NCBI RefSeq assembly: GCF_004295485.1
Contig: NZ_CP036164.1
Coordinates: 1,612,001-1,676,000 of the forward strand
DNA length: 64,000 nucleotides
Source: Janibacter limosus
GTDB taxonomy: Bacteria; Actinomycetota; Actinomycetes; Actinomycetales; Dermatophilaceae
Direction: 5' to 3'
Position 1 is the stretch's first letter. Every line of letters starts with the position of its first letter. The notes under the pieces are model-generated. The model ran no database searches and was not told the DNA's origin. It saw nothing but the letters and a program-made list of their open reading frames with translations. This document shows, one piece after another, positions 1 to 9,881 of the stretch. The position numbers and the translations under genes were made by a program.

Positions 1-426
1 CCTCCCTTCGGCGGCATCCGCCAGGCCCTCGCGGTACTGCCGGCAGGAGGAATAGCTGCGCCACGCGCTCGTCGGGACCACGAGGATCCTCCGGGCACCG
101 TCGGCGGTGAGCTCGTCGAGCGCCTCCGGGACGAAGGGGGTGGAGTTGCGGTTGCCGAGCGCCACCGGGAGGGGGCACTCCCTGGCCGCGAGCTCCGCGA
201 CGAGCTCGGCGACGAGGCGGCGGTTGAGGGCCGGCAGGGGGCTGACCCCGGCGACGTGGTCGTAGTGGGCGCCGACCTCGGCGAGCCGCTCGTCGGGGAC
301 ACCCCGCCCGGCCGTCACCCGCCGCAGGAAGGGCAGCACCTCGTCGGGACCCTCGGGGCCCCCGAAGGACTGGACCAGCACGGCCTCGTAGGGGCGAAGG
401 GGATGCTCTGGGGCCTGATCCGACAT
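1..426 (-). CDS. cpfC: Coproporphyrin/protoporphyrin ferrochelatase, N-terminal part (cut by window start)
   Basis: Inserts ferrous iron into a porphyrin late in haem synthesis; in actinobacteria the usual substrate is coproporphyrin III. Only the first 142 codons are here and the reading frame runs off the window edge. The start MSDQAPEH is followed by QSFGGPEGPDEVLPFL and by HYDHVAGVSPLPALNRRL, the conserved N-terminal ferrochelatase signatures, and then NRNSTPF and VVPTSAWRSYSSC. It diverges from sepH. A TATCTT hexamer ends 6 nt before the ATG and no ribosome binding site is visible, so the mRNA is probably leaderless. The family call is firm; the exact porphyrin is inferred from the phylum. 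Confidence 0.9.
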   Translation of the reverse strand, partial: MSDQAPEHPLRPYEAVLVQSFGGPEGPDEVLPFLRRVTAGRGVPDERLAEVGAHYDHVAGVSPLPALNRRLVAELVAELAARECPLPVALGNRNSTPFVPEALDELTADGARRILVVPTSAWRSYSSCRQYREGLADAAEGR

Positions 427-432
427 GAAGAC

Positions 433-438
433 AAGATA
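433..438 (-). promoter_or_regulatory. -10 element of ferrochelatase gene, leaderless type
   Basis: TATCTT on the minus strand, then 6 nt (GTCTTC), then the ATG at 426. At that distance transcription would begin at the start codon. I see no clear -35 element. Confidence 0.55.
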
Positions 439-521
439 TCGCCGCGGCGTGTACGTCCCCGGATCGGGGCAAGCAGATGGCAGAGTCTGACGGGAGCCAT
501 GCTGGACGAGAGGGATTGTTG

Positions 522-1928
522 ATGCGCGACCTGCGACTCATCGGTGTGCACGACGACGGCGAGCACCTCGTTGTCACCGACGACGCCGGCGAGGAGTACC
601 GCCTGCGGATCGACGAGCCCTTGCGGGCCGCGGCCCGACGGGACCGGCCCCGGCTCGGTCAGCTCCAGATCGCCATCGACAACGACGTGCGCCCGCGCGA
701 GGTGCAGGCCATGATCCGCGCCGGCGCCAGCGCCGAGGAGGTCGCTGCCCGCACCGGGTGGGACCTGGACAAGATCGCTCGCTTCGAGGGGCCGGTGATC
801 GCCGAGCGCGAGCACGTCGCGAGCCGGGCCCAGTCCGTGCGCATGCGCGGCACCAACCAGGCCGGCTCCCCCGAGACCCTGGCGCAACGCGCCGCGACCC
901 GACTCGTCGGCCGTGGCGTCGAGCCCTCCTCCGTCGTGTGGGACGCCTACCGCGACCCCGAGGGCCAGTGGACCGTCTCGTCGATCTTCGCCGCCGGTGG
1001 CCGCGAGCGGACAGCCACGTGGTGGTTCGACATGGCCGGGATGAGCGTCGTCGCCAAGAACGACGAGGCCAAGTGGCTCTCCGAGGCCGACGCCCCGGCC
1101 GGGCCGGTGCCGGTCAGCGTGCACCGCCCCACGGCCGTCTTCGACGTCGAGGTCGAGGAGACCAAGGTCGAGCGGGCGACGCGGGCCAACACCGACGACC
1201 TCATCAACTCCATGCGCGAGCACTCCGGCGCCAAGAACCGGCGGCGCGGCGGCCGTCGCAAGAGCCGTGGCTCCGACCCGACGCCGCCGGTGACCGAGGA
1301 CGAGCTGCCCCTCGACGAGCTCCCGCCGCCCGCCGGCGGTGCGCACCCCCGCGACGAGCAGCCGGACGAGACGTCACGCTCCGAGAGCGCCAAGAGCGAG
1401 ACCGCCAAGACCGCGCCGTCCAAGGCGTCAACTCCCAAGGCCGCTGCCGCGGCTCCCGAGCCTGCTCCCACGACGTCCTCCACGTCTGCGCCCTCGACGG
1501 GTGACGCCGACGTGCGCACCACTCGGCCTGGACCCGCGGCCGCCCCCGCCGCGGAGATGAAGGCCGAGCACGAGCCCGACGCCGACCCGGTCGACACGCA
1601 GGACGAGCCCGCGAGCCCGGGCCAGGATGCAGATCAGGCCGCAGCCGAGCAGGCTGGCTCCCCGCAGTCAGGGAGCCAGCAGTCCGACAGCCAGCAGGCC
1701 GAGGCGAGGTCGCCGTCGACCGGGTCCGAGTCCGGGACGGACGTGCCTGCTGCTGACGCTGCCGACGCGGCGGTCCCCGACCGGGCCGGCAGCGCGACCG
1801 AGACCGAGACCGAGACCGAGGAGACGGGCGCAGACCCGGACGCCGGCGCCAAGGGCCGCGCTGGCCGCAAGGGCCGGGCCAAGGTGCCCAGCTGGGACGA
1901 CGTGATGTTCGGGACGACGCGGGACTGA
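522..1928 (+). CDS. sepH: Septation protein SepH (DUF3071)
   Basis: SepH binds FtsZ and promotes Z-ring assembly in actinobacteria. The 468-residue protein starts MRDLRLIGVHDDGEHLVV, typical of the DUF3071 domain, with a helix-turn-helix-like segment at about residues 58-88 (REVQAMIRAGASAEEVAART). From about residue 240 onward it is a long low-complexity tail of Ser, Thr, Pro, Glu and Ala, with runs such as TETETETEE, and ends in a short basic then acidic motif (KVPSWDDVMFG). I chose the ATG at 522 over an in-frame start at 477 because the family begins there and an AGAGGG site lies upstream. The stop is followed directly by CTCCCTTCGTC, a word also found after the response-regulator stop near 28986. 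Confidence 0.92.
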   Translation: MRDLRLIGVHDDGEHLVVTDDAGEEYRLRIDEPLRAAARRDRPRLGQLQIAIDNDVRPREVQAMIRAGASAEEVAARTGWDLDKIARFEGPVIAEREHVASRAQSVRMRGTNQAGSPETLAQRAATRLVGRGVEPSSVVWDAYRDPEGQWTVSSIFAAGGRERTATWWFDMAGMSVVAKNDEAKWLSEADAPAGPVPVSVHRPTAVFDVEVEETKVERATRANTDDLINSMREHSGAKNRRRGGRRKSRGSDPTPPVTEDELPLDELPPPAGGAHPRDEQPDETSRSESAKSETAKTAPSKASTPKAAAAAPEPAPTTSSTSAPSTGDADVRTTRPGPAAAPAAEMKAEHEPDADPVDTQDEPASPGQDADQAAAEQAGSPQSGSQQSDSQQAEARSPSTGSESGTDVPAADAADAAVPDRAGSATETETETEETGADPDAGAKGRAGRKGRAKVPSWDDVMFGTTRD

Positions 1929-1942
1929 TCTCCCTTCGTCGT

Positions 1943-1976
1943 CTGACCGGGACCGGGCTGCCCCCGTGCCGGTCAG
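1943..1976. terminator. Weak bidirectional hairpin between sepH and tdk
   Basis: CTGACCGG (1943-1950) pairs with CCGGTCAG (1969-1976) across an 18-nt loop. It sits between the convergent stops of sepH and tdk and overlaps the last tdk bases. There is no T tract. Confidence 0.35.
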
Positions 1977-2653
1977 GCCGGTGGAGGCACCGGGCAGGCG
2001 TCGAGGTCGAAGGGCAGGACATCGGCCGACAGGGCAGCTGCCTGGGCGGCCCGGGAGTTCATCCGCCGCATGTGGTGCCGACGGCAGAGCACCTCGTACT
2101 CGACCTCGGCCTCGTGCGTGGGGTCGGCGGTGTCACCGACGACGACCTGCTCACCCTCGACGACCATGACCCCGTCGACCACGCGGGCATTGTGCGTGGC
2201 CCGGCGACCGCACCAGCACAGGGCGGAGACCTGGAGGACCTGGGTGCGATCGGCGAGCTCGATGAGACGCTGGCTGCCCGGGAAGAGCTCGGTGCGGAAG
2301 TCGCTGGTGATCCCGAAGGCGAAGACCTCGATGTCCAGCTCGTCGACGATGCGCGCGAGCTGCTCGATCTGCTCGGGGCTGTAGAACTGCGCCTCGTCGC
2401 AGATGAGGTAGTCGACCCGACCGCCGGCGGTCAGCTGGGCGACGACCGTCTCCCAGAGGTCCAGGTCCGCGGAGACCTCGACCGCGGGCGTCTCCAGGCC
2501 GAGGCGGGAGGAGAGCACGGCTTCACCGGAGCGGTCGAGACGGGTGAAGATGATGCCCACCTGCCCTCGGGCCCGGTGGTTGTGGTCCATCTGCAGGGCG
2601 AGCGTGGACTTGCCGCAGTCCATCGTCCCGGCGAAGAAGCTCAGCTCGGCCAC
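1973..2653 (-). CDS. tdk: Thymidine kinase
   Basis: Cytosolic salvage kinase that phosphorylates thymidine to dTMP with ATP. 226 residues, type II (bacterial) family. The P-loop GTMDCGKST is at residues 9-17 and DEAQF with the catalytic Glu is at 86-90. The zinc ligands of the lasso region are visible as CWC (146-148) and CRRHH (190-194). The start codon is GTG at 2653, one base after the stop of the upstream phosphodiesterase gene, so the two are probably translationally coupled. The C-terminal tail is Ala- and Pro-rich and unremarkable. Confidence 0.95.
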   Translation of the reverse strand: MAELSFFAGTMDCGKSTLALQMDHNHRARGQVGIIFTRLDRSGEAVLSSRLGLETPAVEVSADLDLWETVVAQLTAGGRVDYLICDEAQFYSPEQIEQLARIVDELDIEVFAFGITSDFRTELFPGSQRLIELADRTQVLQVSALCWCGRRATHNARVVDGVMVVEGEQVVVGDTADPTHEAEVEYEVLCRRHHMRRMNSRAAQAAALSADVLPFDLDACPVPPPA

Positions 2654-2654
2654 G

Positions 2655-3815
2655 TCACTGCTCCCGCGCGGACAGGGTCAGCCACGGGATCGCCACCTCG
2701 TCGGCGGTGATCGAGCCGTGCACCCCGATGAGTGCCCGCAGCTCGGGTCGGTGCCGGCGGGAGTCCTGGACGGCGATCGGCCCGGTCATGACGGCGATGA
2801 CGTCGCCGATGCGGGGCCTCACGGTGTCGCTGACCGCACCGAACCAGCCGGCGGAGACCGCCTCCTCGCGGGTGAGGACCACGGCGTCCTCCCCCAGCCG
2901 GGCTCGCCAGGTCGCCAGGACGTCGTCGAGCGCACCCGGCTGCACGTGCAGCTGGACGCACCGAGGCTCGCCCGAGACATGGCGGACCCCGGCGTCGAGC
3001 TCGGCGTCCTCGGCGATGTCCGGCCGGGCGTCGAGCGAGACGTCGACCATGCCGTGGTCGGCCGTGATGTGCAGCGAGGTGTCCGGCGGCAGCAGGTTGG
3101 CCAGCCTGGCCAGCTGGGCGTCGACCTCCTCGAGCTCGGCCACCCACTCGTGGGAGTCGCAGCCGTGGACGTGCCCGATCTTGTCGACGTCCCCCCAGTA
3201 GAGGTAGACCAGCGAGCGTGGTTGTGCCCGCACGGCGGTGACCGTCGCGTCGACCCGCGCGGCCAGGCTCTTGGCGGCGATGAACCGCCCACCACGCAGC
3301 GCCGCCTCGGTCAGGCCGGAGCCGTCGAAGAAGCCGGGACCGATCCGGGTGACCGCCACGCCGTGCTCCCCTGCCGCCTCGAAGACGGTGGGGGCCGGCT
3401 GCCACAGCCGCGGCGCGGGACCGTCCTCCCAGGACAGCTCGTTGAAGACGGTGTCCGTACCGGGGTCGTAGGCCTCGTAGCCGACGAGCCCGTGGGAGCC
3501 GGCGAGGGACCCGGTGCCGAAGCTGCCCATGGAGGTCGCGGTGGTCGAGGGGAACCCGCAGTCGATCGTCGCAGCGGCCTCGGGGTCCTGCAGCAGGCTC
3601 CGCAGGAAGGGGGCGTGCCCGCTGCGACGCGCCAGCAGCTGGGCTCCGAGGCCGTCCACGAGGACGACGACGGTGCGGCGCGCCGGACCCAGGGCGCGGT
3701 CCGTCCCGCGCGTCAGACCGGGGACGCCCAGGCTGGTGGCCACCGTCGGGAGCAGCCGGTCGAGCCGCGGGGTCGCCGGGAGCAGGGTGGCGGGCTGGTT
3801 GCCGTGGTGCGCCAT
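2655..3815 (-). CDS. Alkaline phosphatase / nucleotide pyrophosphatase superfamily protein
   Basis: Probably a metal-dependent phosphodiesterase or phosphatase; the substrate is unknown. 386 residues from the ATG at 3815. VVVLVDGLGAQLL (metal Asp54) begins the core, FPSTTATS near residues 89-95 supplies the nucleophilic Thr, and ADHGMVDV supplies another metal site; the pattern fits the type I phosphodiesterase (PF01663) family. The open frame extends upstream to 4016, but that part overlaps the neighbouring gene and has no family character. It is followed by tdk one base later, and the next gene upstream (DUF5998) stops at 3823, so all three may be one operon. Confidence 0.85.
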   Translation of the reverse strand: MAHHGNQPATLLPATPRLDRLLPTVATSLGVPGLTRGTDRALGPARRTVVVLVDGLGAQLLARRSGHAPFLRSLLQDPEAAATIDCGFPSTTATSMGSFGTGSLAGSHGLVGYEAYDPGTDTVFNELSWEDGPAPRLWQPAPTVFEAAGEHGVAVTRIGPGFFDGSGLTEAALRGGRFIAAKSLAARVDATVTAVRAQPRSLVYLYWGDVDKIGHVHGCDSHEWVAELEEVDAQLARLANLLPPDTSLHITADHGMVDVSLDARPDIAEDAELDAGVRHVSGEPRCVQLHVQPGALDDVLATWRARLGEDAVVLTREEAVSAGWFGAVSDTVRPRIGDVIAVMTGPIAVQDSRRHRPELRALIGVHGSITADEVAIPWLTLSAREQ

Positions 3816-3822
3816 CAGCAGG

Positions 3823-4419
3823 TCAGTGCCCGATGCTCGCCGAGAGGTCCCGGGCGAACTCGATGGCGCGGTCCAGCGCAGTGCGGCCCTCGGCCTCGGC
3901 GCTGATGCGCAGGGCGATGTCGTCACTGGTGACAGTGCCCTCGTAGCCGTGGTCGCCCCCGTCGCACTCGGGATCGTTGCACTGGGCGGGCAGCAGGTCG
4001 ACCCGGCTGACCGCACCCCAGCCGACCGTGAGGGTCAGCTCGCGCCCCAGGGACCCGGGCACGTAGGTCGAGGGGTCGCCGACGACGTGGGTGAGCATGA
4101 CGCCGCGCACGTTGGACAGCGGGATGCACTCGGTCGTGGCCGTGGCGATCTCCTGGGCACCCGAGAAGTGGTCCGGGTAGTCGTCGGCATGGGCGACGAC
4201 GAGGCGCGTGGTGGTGCGGGCGAAGACGGTGATGTGTCGACGCACGGTGTCCTGGTCGAAGGTCGTCTCCTGGTGCACCAGGTGCCCGTGCACGTCCTCG
4301 GCGCCGACCGCGGCTTTGATGACATCGGCGACCAGCGCCGGGTAGTAGCCGGCCCTCTCGATGTCTTCGGTGAGGGCTGGCGGCAGGGTGATCGCCGTGA
4401 GATCAGCAGGTGCGGGCAT
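3823..4419 (-). CDS. DUF5998 family protein
   Basis: Conserved actinobacterial protein of unknown function, 198 residues with no signal peptide or membrane segment. Recognisable stretches are PPALTEDIERAGYYPALVAD at the start, HQETTFD, LVVAHADD and the middle segment CNDPECDGGDHGYEG, whose two Cys and nearby His could bind metal; that last point is inference. It lies 7 bases upstream of the phosphodiesterase gene. A CACAAT hexamer ends 6 nt before the ATG (4426-4431), compatible with a leaderless transcript that starts the DUF5998 - phosphodiesterase - tdk operon. Confidence 0.8.
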   Translation of the reverse strand: MPAPADLTAITLPPALTEDIERAGYYPALVADVIKAAVGAEDVHGHLVHQETTFDQDTVRRHITVFARTTTRLVVAHADDYPDHFSGAQEIATATTECIPLSNVRGVMLTHVVGDPSTYVPGSLGRELTLTVGWGAVSRVDLLPAQCNDPECDGGDHGYEGTVTSDDIALRISAEAEGRTALDRAIEFARDLSASIGH

Positions 4420-4439
4420 CCCGCCATTGTGCCCCAGCC

Positions 4440-7121
4440 TCAGGTCAGGCTCCGCGCTGCGGTGTCGATCCGACGGGTCGCGGGAGTGATCATCACGTCG
4501 GCCCCGAGGACCGTGACGCCGCTCGTGTGGGCGATCACCGGGTTGAGCTCCACCGAGGACAGCTCGAGGAAGTCGTCGGACATGATCGACAGCCGCCCGA
4601 GCACGTCCTCGAGCGCCGCCCGATCGACCGGTGCGGCACCGTCGTGCCCCGTGAGCAGCGGCGACAGCTTGATCCCGTCGACGAGCTCACGCACGTCGAC
4701 GTCGGTGAGGGGCGGGATCCGGTACGCGATGTCGTCGAGCAGCTTGGTCGGCGCGCCCGCGATGCTGAAGGAGACCACGGGTCCGAAGAGCGGGTCCTCG
4801 ATCGTGGAGAGCACCGTGGAGACACCGGGTCCGGCCATCCGCTGGACGACGAAGTAGTTGGCGTCCATGGGGGCCAGCCGGCGATCGAGTGCCTCGAAGG
4901 CCGCCCGCACCGACTGGGCGTCGTGCAGGTCCACCCGGATGCCCTCGAGCATCGCCTGGCCCCGCACGAGCGGCGAGAGGGACTTCACGACGACGGGGTA
5001 GCCGACCGCGTCGGCTGCCGCGACGGCCTCGTCGGCCGTGGCCGCCTCGTGGCGTGGCCAGACGTCGATCCCGTAGGCATCGAGCAGCTCGCGGGCCTCG
5101 TCGCTGGTGAGGGCCCGTCCCTCCGGGTCCTCCTCGAGGATCCGGTCGAGCAGGGCCCGCACCGCCCACCGGTCGATCCCCTCGCGCAGGACGGTCTCGC
5201 CCTTGTCCTTGTCCCGCCACTGCCCGTAGTCCGTCGCTGCCGCGAGCGCCCGGATGGCCTCCTCGGGCATGGGGTACAGCGGGACCGCCTGCCGGGGTGT
5301 GTCGCCGCCGACCTCGCCCGTCTCGTGGAGGAAGGTGGGGTCGCCGGCGTCGTCGACACCCCGCATGCCGAGCAGGGTGGCGACGCAGGGCTTGTCGGAG
5401 CGGGAGGCCGCGTGCCGCAGGGCCTCGACGACCTCCTGGTCGAGGGCGCCGACGGGTGGGATGAAGCAGACGATGACCGAGTCGACCTCGTCATCGGCGA
5501 AGGCGGCGTCCACCGCGGTCTGGAACTCGATCGCGCTGGCCTCGGTGCGCACGGCCACCGGGCCGTGGACCACCTCGAGGCCGCGCTCGTTGGCGTTGTC
5601 GGCGCACAGGGCTGCGAGCTGGCTGGAGTTGCCGACGATGGCGACCCGGCGGCCCGCGGGCAACGGTTGGTGGACGAGCAGCTGGGCGACGTCGAACATC
5701 TGGTGGACGTTCTCGCAGTGAATCACCCCGGCCTGCTCCAGCATCGCGGTGAAGGCGTGCGGCTTGACCTTGGGCTTGCGCACCTTGTGCCCGGGGGGCG
5801 CTCCATAGCTCGCCGATGCCGGCTTGACGACGATGACCGGCTTGGTCGAGGCGAGGTGGCGCGCCACCCGGGAGAACTTGCGTGGGTTGCCCATGGACTC
5901 GAGGTAGAGCCCGACGGCACGGGTGCGCTCGTCCTCGACCCAGTACTGCATGAGGTCGTTGCCGGAGACGTCGACACGGTTGCCGGCGGAGGCGAAGACC
6001 GAGATCCCGAGGTTGCGCCGGGCCGCCGAGTCGAGGTTGGCGATCGCCAGGGCGCCACTCTGGGAGAAGAGCCCGAAGAACCCCGGCTTGGGGATGCCCG
6101 CCGTCAGGGTCGCGTTGAGGCTGACTGCCGGGTCGGTGTTGATCAGCCCGAAGGAGTTGGGCCCGAGGACCCGCATCCCGTGGTCGCGGGCCAGCCGGAG
6201 GACCTCCTGCTGGCGCCGAGCGCCCTCCTCGTCCATCTCGGCGAACCCCGAGGAGATGATCAGCAGTGTCCGCACCCCCGCAGCGGCGCACTCGCGGACG
6301 ACCTCGGTGACCCGGTCCGCCGGCACCGCGATGATGGCCAGCTCCACGCTGCCGTCGATCTCGCCGATCGAGGCGACCGCGGGCACGCCCAGGATCTCGT
6401 CCGCACCGGGGTTGACCGCATGCACCCTGCCGGTGAAGCCGCCCTCGACGATGTGCTTGAGCACCTGGTGGCCGATGGCCCGCTCACGCCGGCTGGCGCC
6501 GACCACGGCGACCGAGCTCGGGTGGAGGAGCGCTCGCACGCTCTGCGACTCGGCCCGGTGCTCCCGGGCGAAGCGCACCGACTGCGACTCCGCGGTGGGC
6601 TCGATCGCGAAGTGCAGCGTCACGACGCCGTCCTCCATGCGACGGCTGACCTGGTAGCCGGCATCGGAGAAGACCGAGAGCATCTTGCGGTTGTGCGGCA
6701 GGACCTCGGCCTCGAACTCGGCGAGGTCGTGCGACTTGGCGATGGCGGCGAGGTGCTCGAGCAGCACCGACCCGATGCCCTTGCCGTGGTAGTGGTCGGA
6801 GATGTTGAAGGCGACCTCGGCGCTGTGCTCGCTGACCCGGTCGTACCGGCCGATGCCGATGATGTCGTCGCCGATCGTGGCCACGAGGGCCATCCGGTCG
6901 TGGTAGTCGACCTCGGTGAAGCGCTTGATGTCACGGTCGCTGAGCGTGCGCATCGGGGCGAAGAAGCGCAGGTAGATCGACTCGTCGGACTGGCCGGCGT
7001 GGAACCTGCGGACCCCGTCGGCGTCCGAGGGCTTGATCGGCCGCAGTCGGCAGACCGAGCCGTCCCGCAGGACGACATCGGCCTCTGCCAGCACCGGGTA
7101 GCCCGGTGGGAGGTCCGTCAT
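4440..7121 (-). CDS. Fused GNAT acetyltransferase and NDP-forming acyl-CoA synthetase (Pat-type)
   Basis: Likely a protein lysine acetyltransferase that regulates acyl-CoA synthetases. 893 residues. An N-terminal GNAT domain (about 18-170, acetyl-CoA loop YHGKGIG at 111-117) precedes a CoA-binding domain (from about 198, SSVAVVGASRRERAIG), ligase domains, and a C-terminal ATP-grasp module (SDEARELLDAYGI, GYPVVVKSLSP). Enterobacterial Pat has the GNAT domain at the other end; GNAT-first order is known from Streptomyces enzymes. The synthetase part is usually inactive in Pat proteins, and whether this one has ligase activity cannot be read here. I used the ATG at 7121 because the longer frame to 7250 is compositionally unlike the protein. 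Divergent from parC. Confidence 0.88.
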   Translation of the reverse strand: MTDLPPGYPVLAEADVVLRDGSVCRLRPIKPSDADGVRRFHAGQSDESIYLRFFAPMRTLSDRDIKRFTEVDYHDRMALVATIGDDIIGIGRYDRVSEHSAEVAFNISDHYHGKGIGSVLLEHLAAIAKSHDLAEFEAEVLPHNRKMLSVFSDAGYQVSRRMEDGVVTLHFAIEPTAESQSVRFAREHRAESQSVRALLHPSSVAVVGASRRERAIGHQVLKHIVEGGFTGRVHAVNPGADEILGVPAVASIGEIDGSVELAIIAVPADRVTEVVRECAAAGVRTLLIISSGFAEMDEEGARRQQEVLRLARDHGMRVLGPNSFGLINTDPAVSLNATLTAGIPKPGFFGLFSQSGALAIANLDSAARRNLGISVFASAGNRVDVSGNDLMQYWVEDERTRAVGLYLESMGNPRKFSRVARHLASTKPVIVVKPASASYGAPPGHKVRKPKVKPHAFTAMLEQAGVIHCENVHQMFDVAQLLVHQPLPAGRRVAIVGNSSQLAALCADNANERGLEVVHGPVAVRTEASAIEFQTAVDAAFADDEVDSVIVCFIPPVGALDQEVVEALRHAASRSDKPCVATLLGMRGVDDAGDPTFLHETGEVGGDTPRQAVPLYPMPEEAIRALAAATDYGQWRDKDKGETVLREGIDRWAVRALLDRILEEDPEGRALTSDEARELLDAYGIDVWPRHEAATADEAVAAADAVGYPVVVKSLSPLVRGQAMLEGIRVDLHDAQSVRAAFEALDRRLAPMDANYFVVQRMAGPGVSTVLSTIEDPLFGPVVSFSIAGAPTKLLDDIAYRIPPLTDVDVRELVDGIKLSPLLTGHDGAAPVDRAALEDVLGRLSIMSDDFLELSSVELNPVIAHTSGVTVLGADVMITPATRRIDTAARSLT

Positions 7122-7255
7122 GTCCTCAATCCTGCCACGCCCCCTCGCACCTGCACGCCGAGGGACACCACGTGTGTCGGTACCGGCGTCGGCGGGGCGT
7201 AGGGGTGAGGATGGGTGGGCTCGAGCATCGCCCCCACGAGGAGTCCACACCCAGC

Positions 7256-9691
7256 ATGGCCCGCCGCACCGCAGCCTCTCCCCCTCCCGACGCCCCGGAG
7301 CGGATCGTCGACATCGATGTCGCGGACGAGATGCGCAACGCCTTCCTCGAGTACAGCTACTCGGTGATCCACGCGCGCGCCCTGCCCGACGCCCGCGACG
7401 GGCTCAAGCCGGTCCACCGGCGGATCCTCTACTCGATGAGCGAGATGGGCCTGCGGCCGGAGCGCGGCCACGTCAAGTCCTCCCGTGTCGTCGGTGAGGT
7501 CATGGGCAAGTACCACCCGCACGGCGACACGGCGATCTACGACGCCCTGGTGCGCCTGGCCCAGCCCTTCTCGATGCGGCTGCCGTTGGTCGACGGGCAC
7601 GGCAACTTCGGCTCGCTCGACGACGGGCCGGCCGCGAGCCGCTACACCGAGGCGCGCATGGCACCGGCCGCGCTGCTCATGGTGACCGGTCTCGACGAGG
7701 ACACCGTCCCCTTCGTGCCCAACTACGACGACCAGCTCCTCCAGCCGGAGGTCCTCCCTTCGGCCTATCCCAACCTGCTCGTCAACGGCACGACCGGGAT
7801 CGCCGTCGGCATGGCGACCAACATGCCACCGCACAACCTCGTCGAGGTCGTCGGTGCGGCCCGGCACCTGCTGACCCACCCAGACGCCAGCCTGGACGAC
7901 CTGATGAAGTTCATCCCCGGGCCCGACCTGCCCGGTGGCGGTCGGATCGTCGGTCTCGAGGGGATCCGCGACGCCTACCTCAACGGGCGGGGCAGCTTCC
8001 GCACCCGGGCGACGACCCGCATCGACAAGGTCTCTCCCCGCCGTCAGGGCATCATCGTCACGGAGCTGCCCTACCTCGTGGGCCCGGAGAAGGTCATCGA
8101 GAAGATCAAGGACGCGGTGCAGTCCAAGCGACTGCAGGGCATCGCCGACGTCAAGGACCTCACCGACCGCCAGTCGGGCCTGCAGCTGGTCATCGAGATC
8201 AAGAACGGCTTCAACCCCGAGGCGGTCCTCGAGAAGCTGTACAAGCTCACCCCGATGGAGGACTCGTTCTCCATCAACAACGTCGCGCTGGTCGAGGGCC
8301 AGCCGCGCACGATGGGGCTCAAGGAGCTGCTCACCGTCTACGTCGACTTCCGGCGCGATGTCGTGCGGCGGCGCAGCGAGTACCGGCTGGCCAAGCGGCG
8401 CGAGCGGCTGCACCTCGTCGAGGGGCTGCTCATCGCGATCGTCGACATCGACGAGGTCATCCAGGTCATCCGCACCAGTGACGACGCCACCATCGCCCGC
8501 GAACGCCTGCGCGAGGTCTTCGACCTCTCCGAGCCGCAGGCCACCTACATCCTCGACCTGCAGCTGCGCCGGCTGACCAAGTTCTCCCGGATCGAGCTCG
8601 AGAAGGAGCAGAGCGAGCTGCTCGAGCAGATCGCCGCCCTCGAGGAGATCCTCGGCGACGAAAAGGTCCTCACCCGGCTGATCTCCAGCGAGCTGGCCGA
8701 GGTCGCCAAGAAGCACGGCGATCCTCGACGGACCGTGCTGCTCGAGTCAGCAGGGCAGCCGGCCGCCTCGAGCACGCCGCTCGAGGTCGCCGACGACCCG
8801 TGCTGGGTGCTCCTGTCGAGCACCGGCCTGCTGGCCCGCACCAGCGACGCCGAGCCGCTGAGCACCGAAGGGGGCCGGGCCAAGCACGACGCCATCGTCG
8901 CCGCCGTGCGCACGACCGCCCGCGGTGAGGTCGCTGTCGTCACCTCCGCCGGTCGCATGGTGCGCGTCGGCGCCCTCGAGCTGCCCACGCTGCCGCCGTC
9001 CAACGGCGCACCCAACCTCTCCGGCGGCGCACCACTGGCGGCCTATGTCGACCTGCCGGGCGGCGAGACCCCCCTGACCCTGATGGGGCTCGCGACCGAC
9101 TCCCCCGGCCTGGCCCTCGGCACCGCCCACGGGATCGTCAAGCGCGTGACGACCGACTACCCCAAGGGCAGCTCGTGGGAGGCCATCTCGCTCAAGGACG
9201 GCGACCGCGTCGTCGGCGCCGTCGAGCTGGCCACCGGCGAGGAGGAGCTCGTCTTCGTCACCGACCACGCGAGCCTGCTGCACTTCTCCGCCGGCGACGT
9301 GCGGCTGCAGGGACGCACCGGCGGTGGGATCGCCGGCATCCGCCTGACCGACGGGGCCAAGGTCGTCTTCTTCGGTGCCGTCGACACAGCCGCCGACAAC
9401 ATCGTCGTGACCGTCTCGGGCTCCTCCGACGCGCTGCCCGGCACGGACACCGGCGCCTGGAAGGTCACCCCCTTCGACGAGTACCCGGGCAAGGGCCGCG
9501 CGACGGCAGGCGTGCGGGCGCACCGCTTCCTCAAGGGTGAGGACGGGCTGCTCCTGGCCTGGGTCGGCCGCGCCGGCGCGCGCGCCTCCCAGCCCAACGG
9601 CGTCGCGATCACCCTCCCGGAGGCCGACGGCCGCCGCGACGGCTCCGGCACCCCCGCCAGCGCCGTCATCGGGGGCATCGGCTCCCTCTGA
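7256..9691 (+). CDS. parC: DNA topoisomerase IV subunit A
   Basis: Breakage-reunion subunit of a type IIA topoisomerase that decatenates and relaxes DNA. 811 residues. The winged-helix region carries the quinolone-site segment [12 protein letters not shown] (residues 88-99) and the catalytic Tyr130 in [10 protein letters not shown]. The C-terminal half is a beta-pinwheel with GyrA-box-like repeats, lacking the canonical gyrase box as far as I can see. The partner parE lies 1.8 kb away on the other strand. I call it ParC rather than GyrA because of this pairing and because actinobacterial gyrA normally sits by the origin next to gyrB. The ATG at 7256 has GAGGAG upstream. Confidence 0.88.
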   Translation: MARRTAASPPPDAPERIVDIDVADEMRNAFLEYSYSVIHARALPDARDGLKPVHRRILYSMSEMGLRPERGHVKSSRVVGEVMGKYHPHGDTAIYDALVRLAQPFSMRLPLVDGHGNFGSLDDGPAASRYTEARMAPAALLMVTGLDEDTVPFVPNYDDQLLQPEVLPSAYPNLLVNGTTGIAVGMATNMPPHNLVEVVGAARHLLTHPDASLDDLMKFIPGPDLPGGGRIVGLEGIRDAYLNGRGSFRTRATTRIDKVSPRRQGIIVTELPYLVGPEKVIEKIKDAVQSKRLQGIADVKDLTDRQSGLQLVIEIKNGFNPEAVLEKLYKLTPMEDSFSINNVALVEGQPRTMGLKELLTVYVDFRRDVVRRRSEYRLAKRRERLHLVEGLLIAIVDIDEVIQVIRTSDDATIARERLREVFDLSEPQATYILDLQLRRLTKFSRIELEKEQSELLEQIAALEEILGDEKVLTRLISSELAEVAKKHGDPRRTVLLESAGQPAASSTPLEVADDPCWVLLSSTGLLARTSDAEPLSTEGGRAKHDAIVAAVRTTARGEVAVVTSAGRMVRVGALELPTLPPSNGAPNLSGGAPLAAYVDLPGGETPLTLMGLATDSPGLALGTAHGIVKRVTTDYPKGSSWEAISLKDGDRVVGAVELATGEEELVFVTDHASLLHFSAGDVRLQGRTGGGIAGIRLTDGAKVVFFGAVDTAADNIVVTVSGSSDALPGTDTGAWKVTPFDEYPGKGRATAGVRAHRFLKGEDGLLLAWVGRAGARASQPNGVAITLPEADGRRDGSGTPASAVIGGIGSL

Positions 9692-9705
9692 CCCTCCCCG
9701 CCTCC

Positions 9706-9820
9706 GCATTTCCTTAAGGTCGTGCGCCCGAGGTGCGCATCTCCTTAAGGTCGTGCGCCCGACGGACACATCTCCTTGAGGTCGTGCGCCCGAGGTTCGC
9801 ATTTCCTTAAGGTCGTGCGG
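9706..9820. repeat. Family A palindromic repeat, four tandem units
   Basis: Four units with a period of about 30 bp; on this strand each reads roughly GCGCATCTCC, TTAAGG, TCGTGCGC. Units begin near 9706, 9735, 9766 and 9797, and the third has TTGAGG. The same element recurs at 21613 and at 42434. It sits just after parC and before the terminator, between convergent genes. Confidence 0.9.
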
Positions 9821-9827
9821 TTTCGCG

Positions 9828-9872
9828 ACGAAGGGGGCGGGGCCGGCTGATCGCCGGTCCCGCCCCCTTCGT
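9828..9872. terminator. Strong bidirectional hairpin between parC and the permease gene
   Basis: A perfect 14-bp stem, ACGAAGGGGGCGGG (9828-9841) with CCCGCCCCCTTCGT (9859-9872), continues through a G-U pair into an inner CCGGC/GCCGG stem with a 5-nt loop. It lies between convergent stops, so it can serve both genes. The base of the stem is the CGAAGGGGG word common in this window. Confidence 0.8.
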
Positions 9873-9881
9873 CCTGCCGGG

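Noticed and set aside
4410..7202. A 930-residue plus-strand open frame
   Set aside because: Shadow of the minus-strand GNAT/CoA-synthetase gene, a common effect in high-GC genomes.
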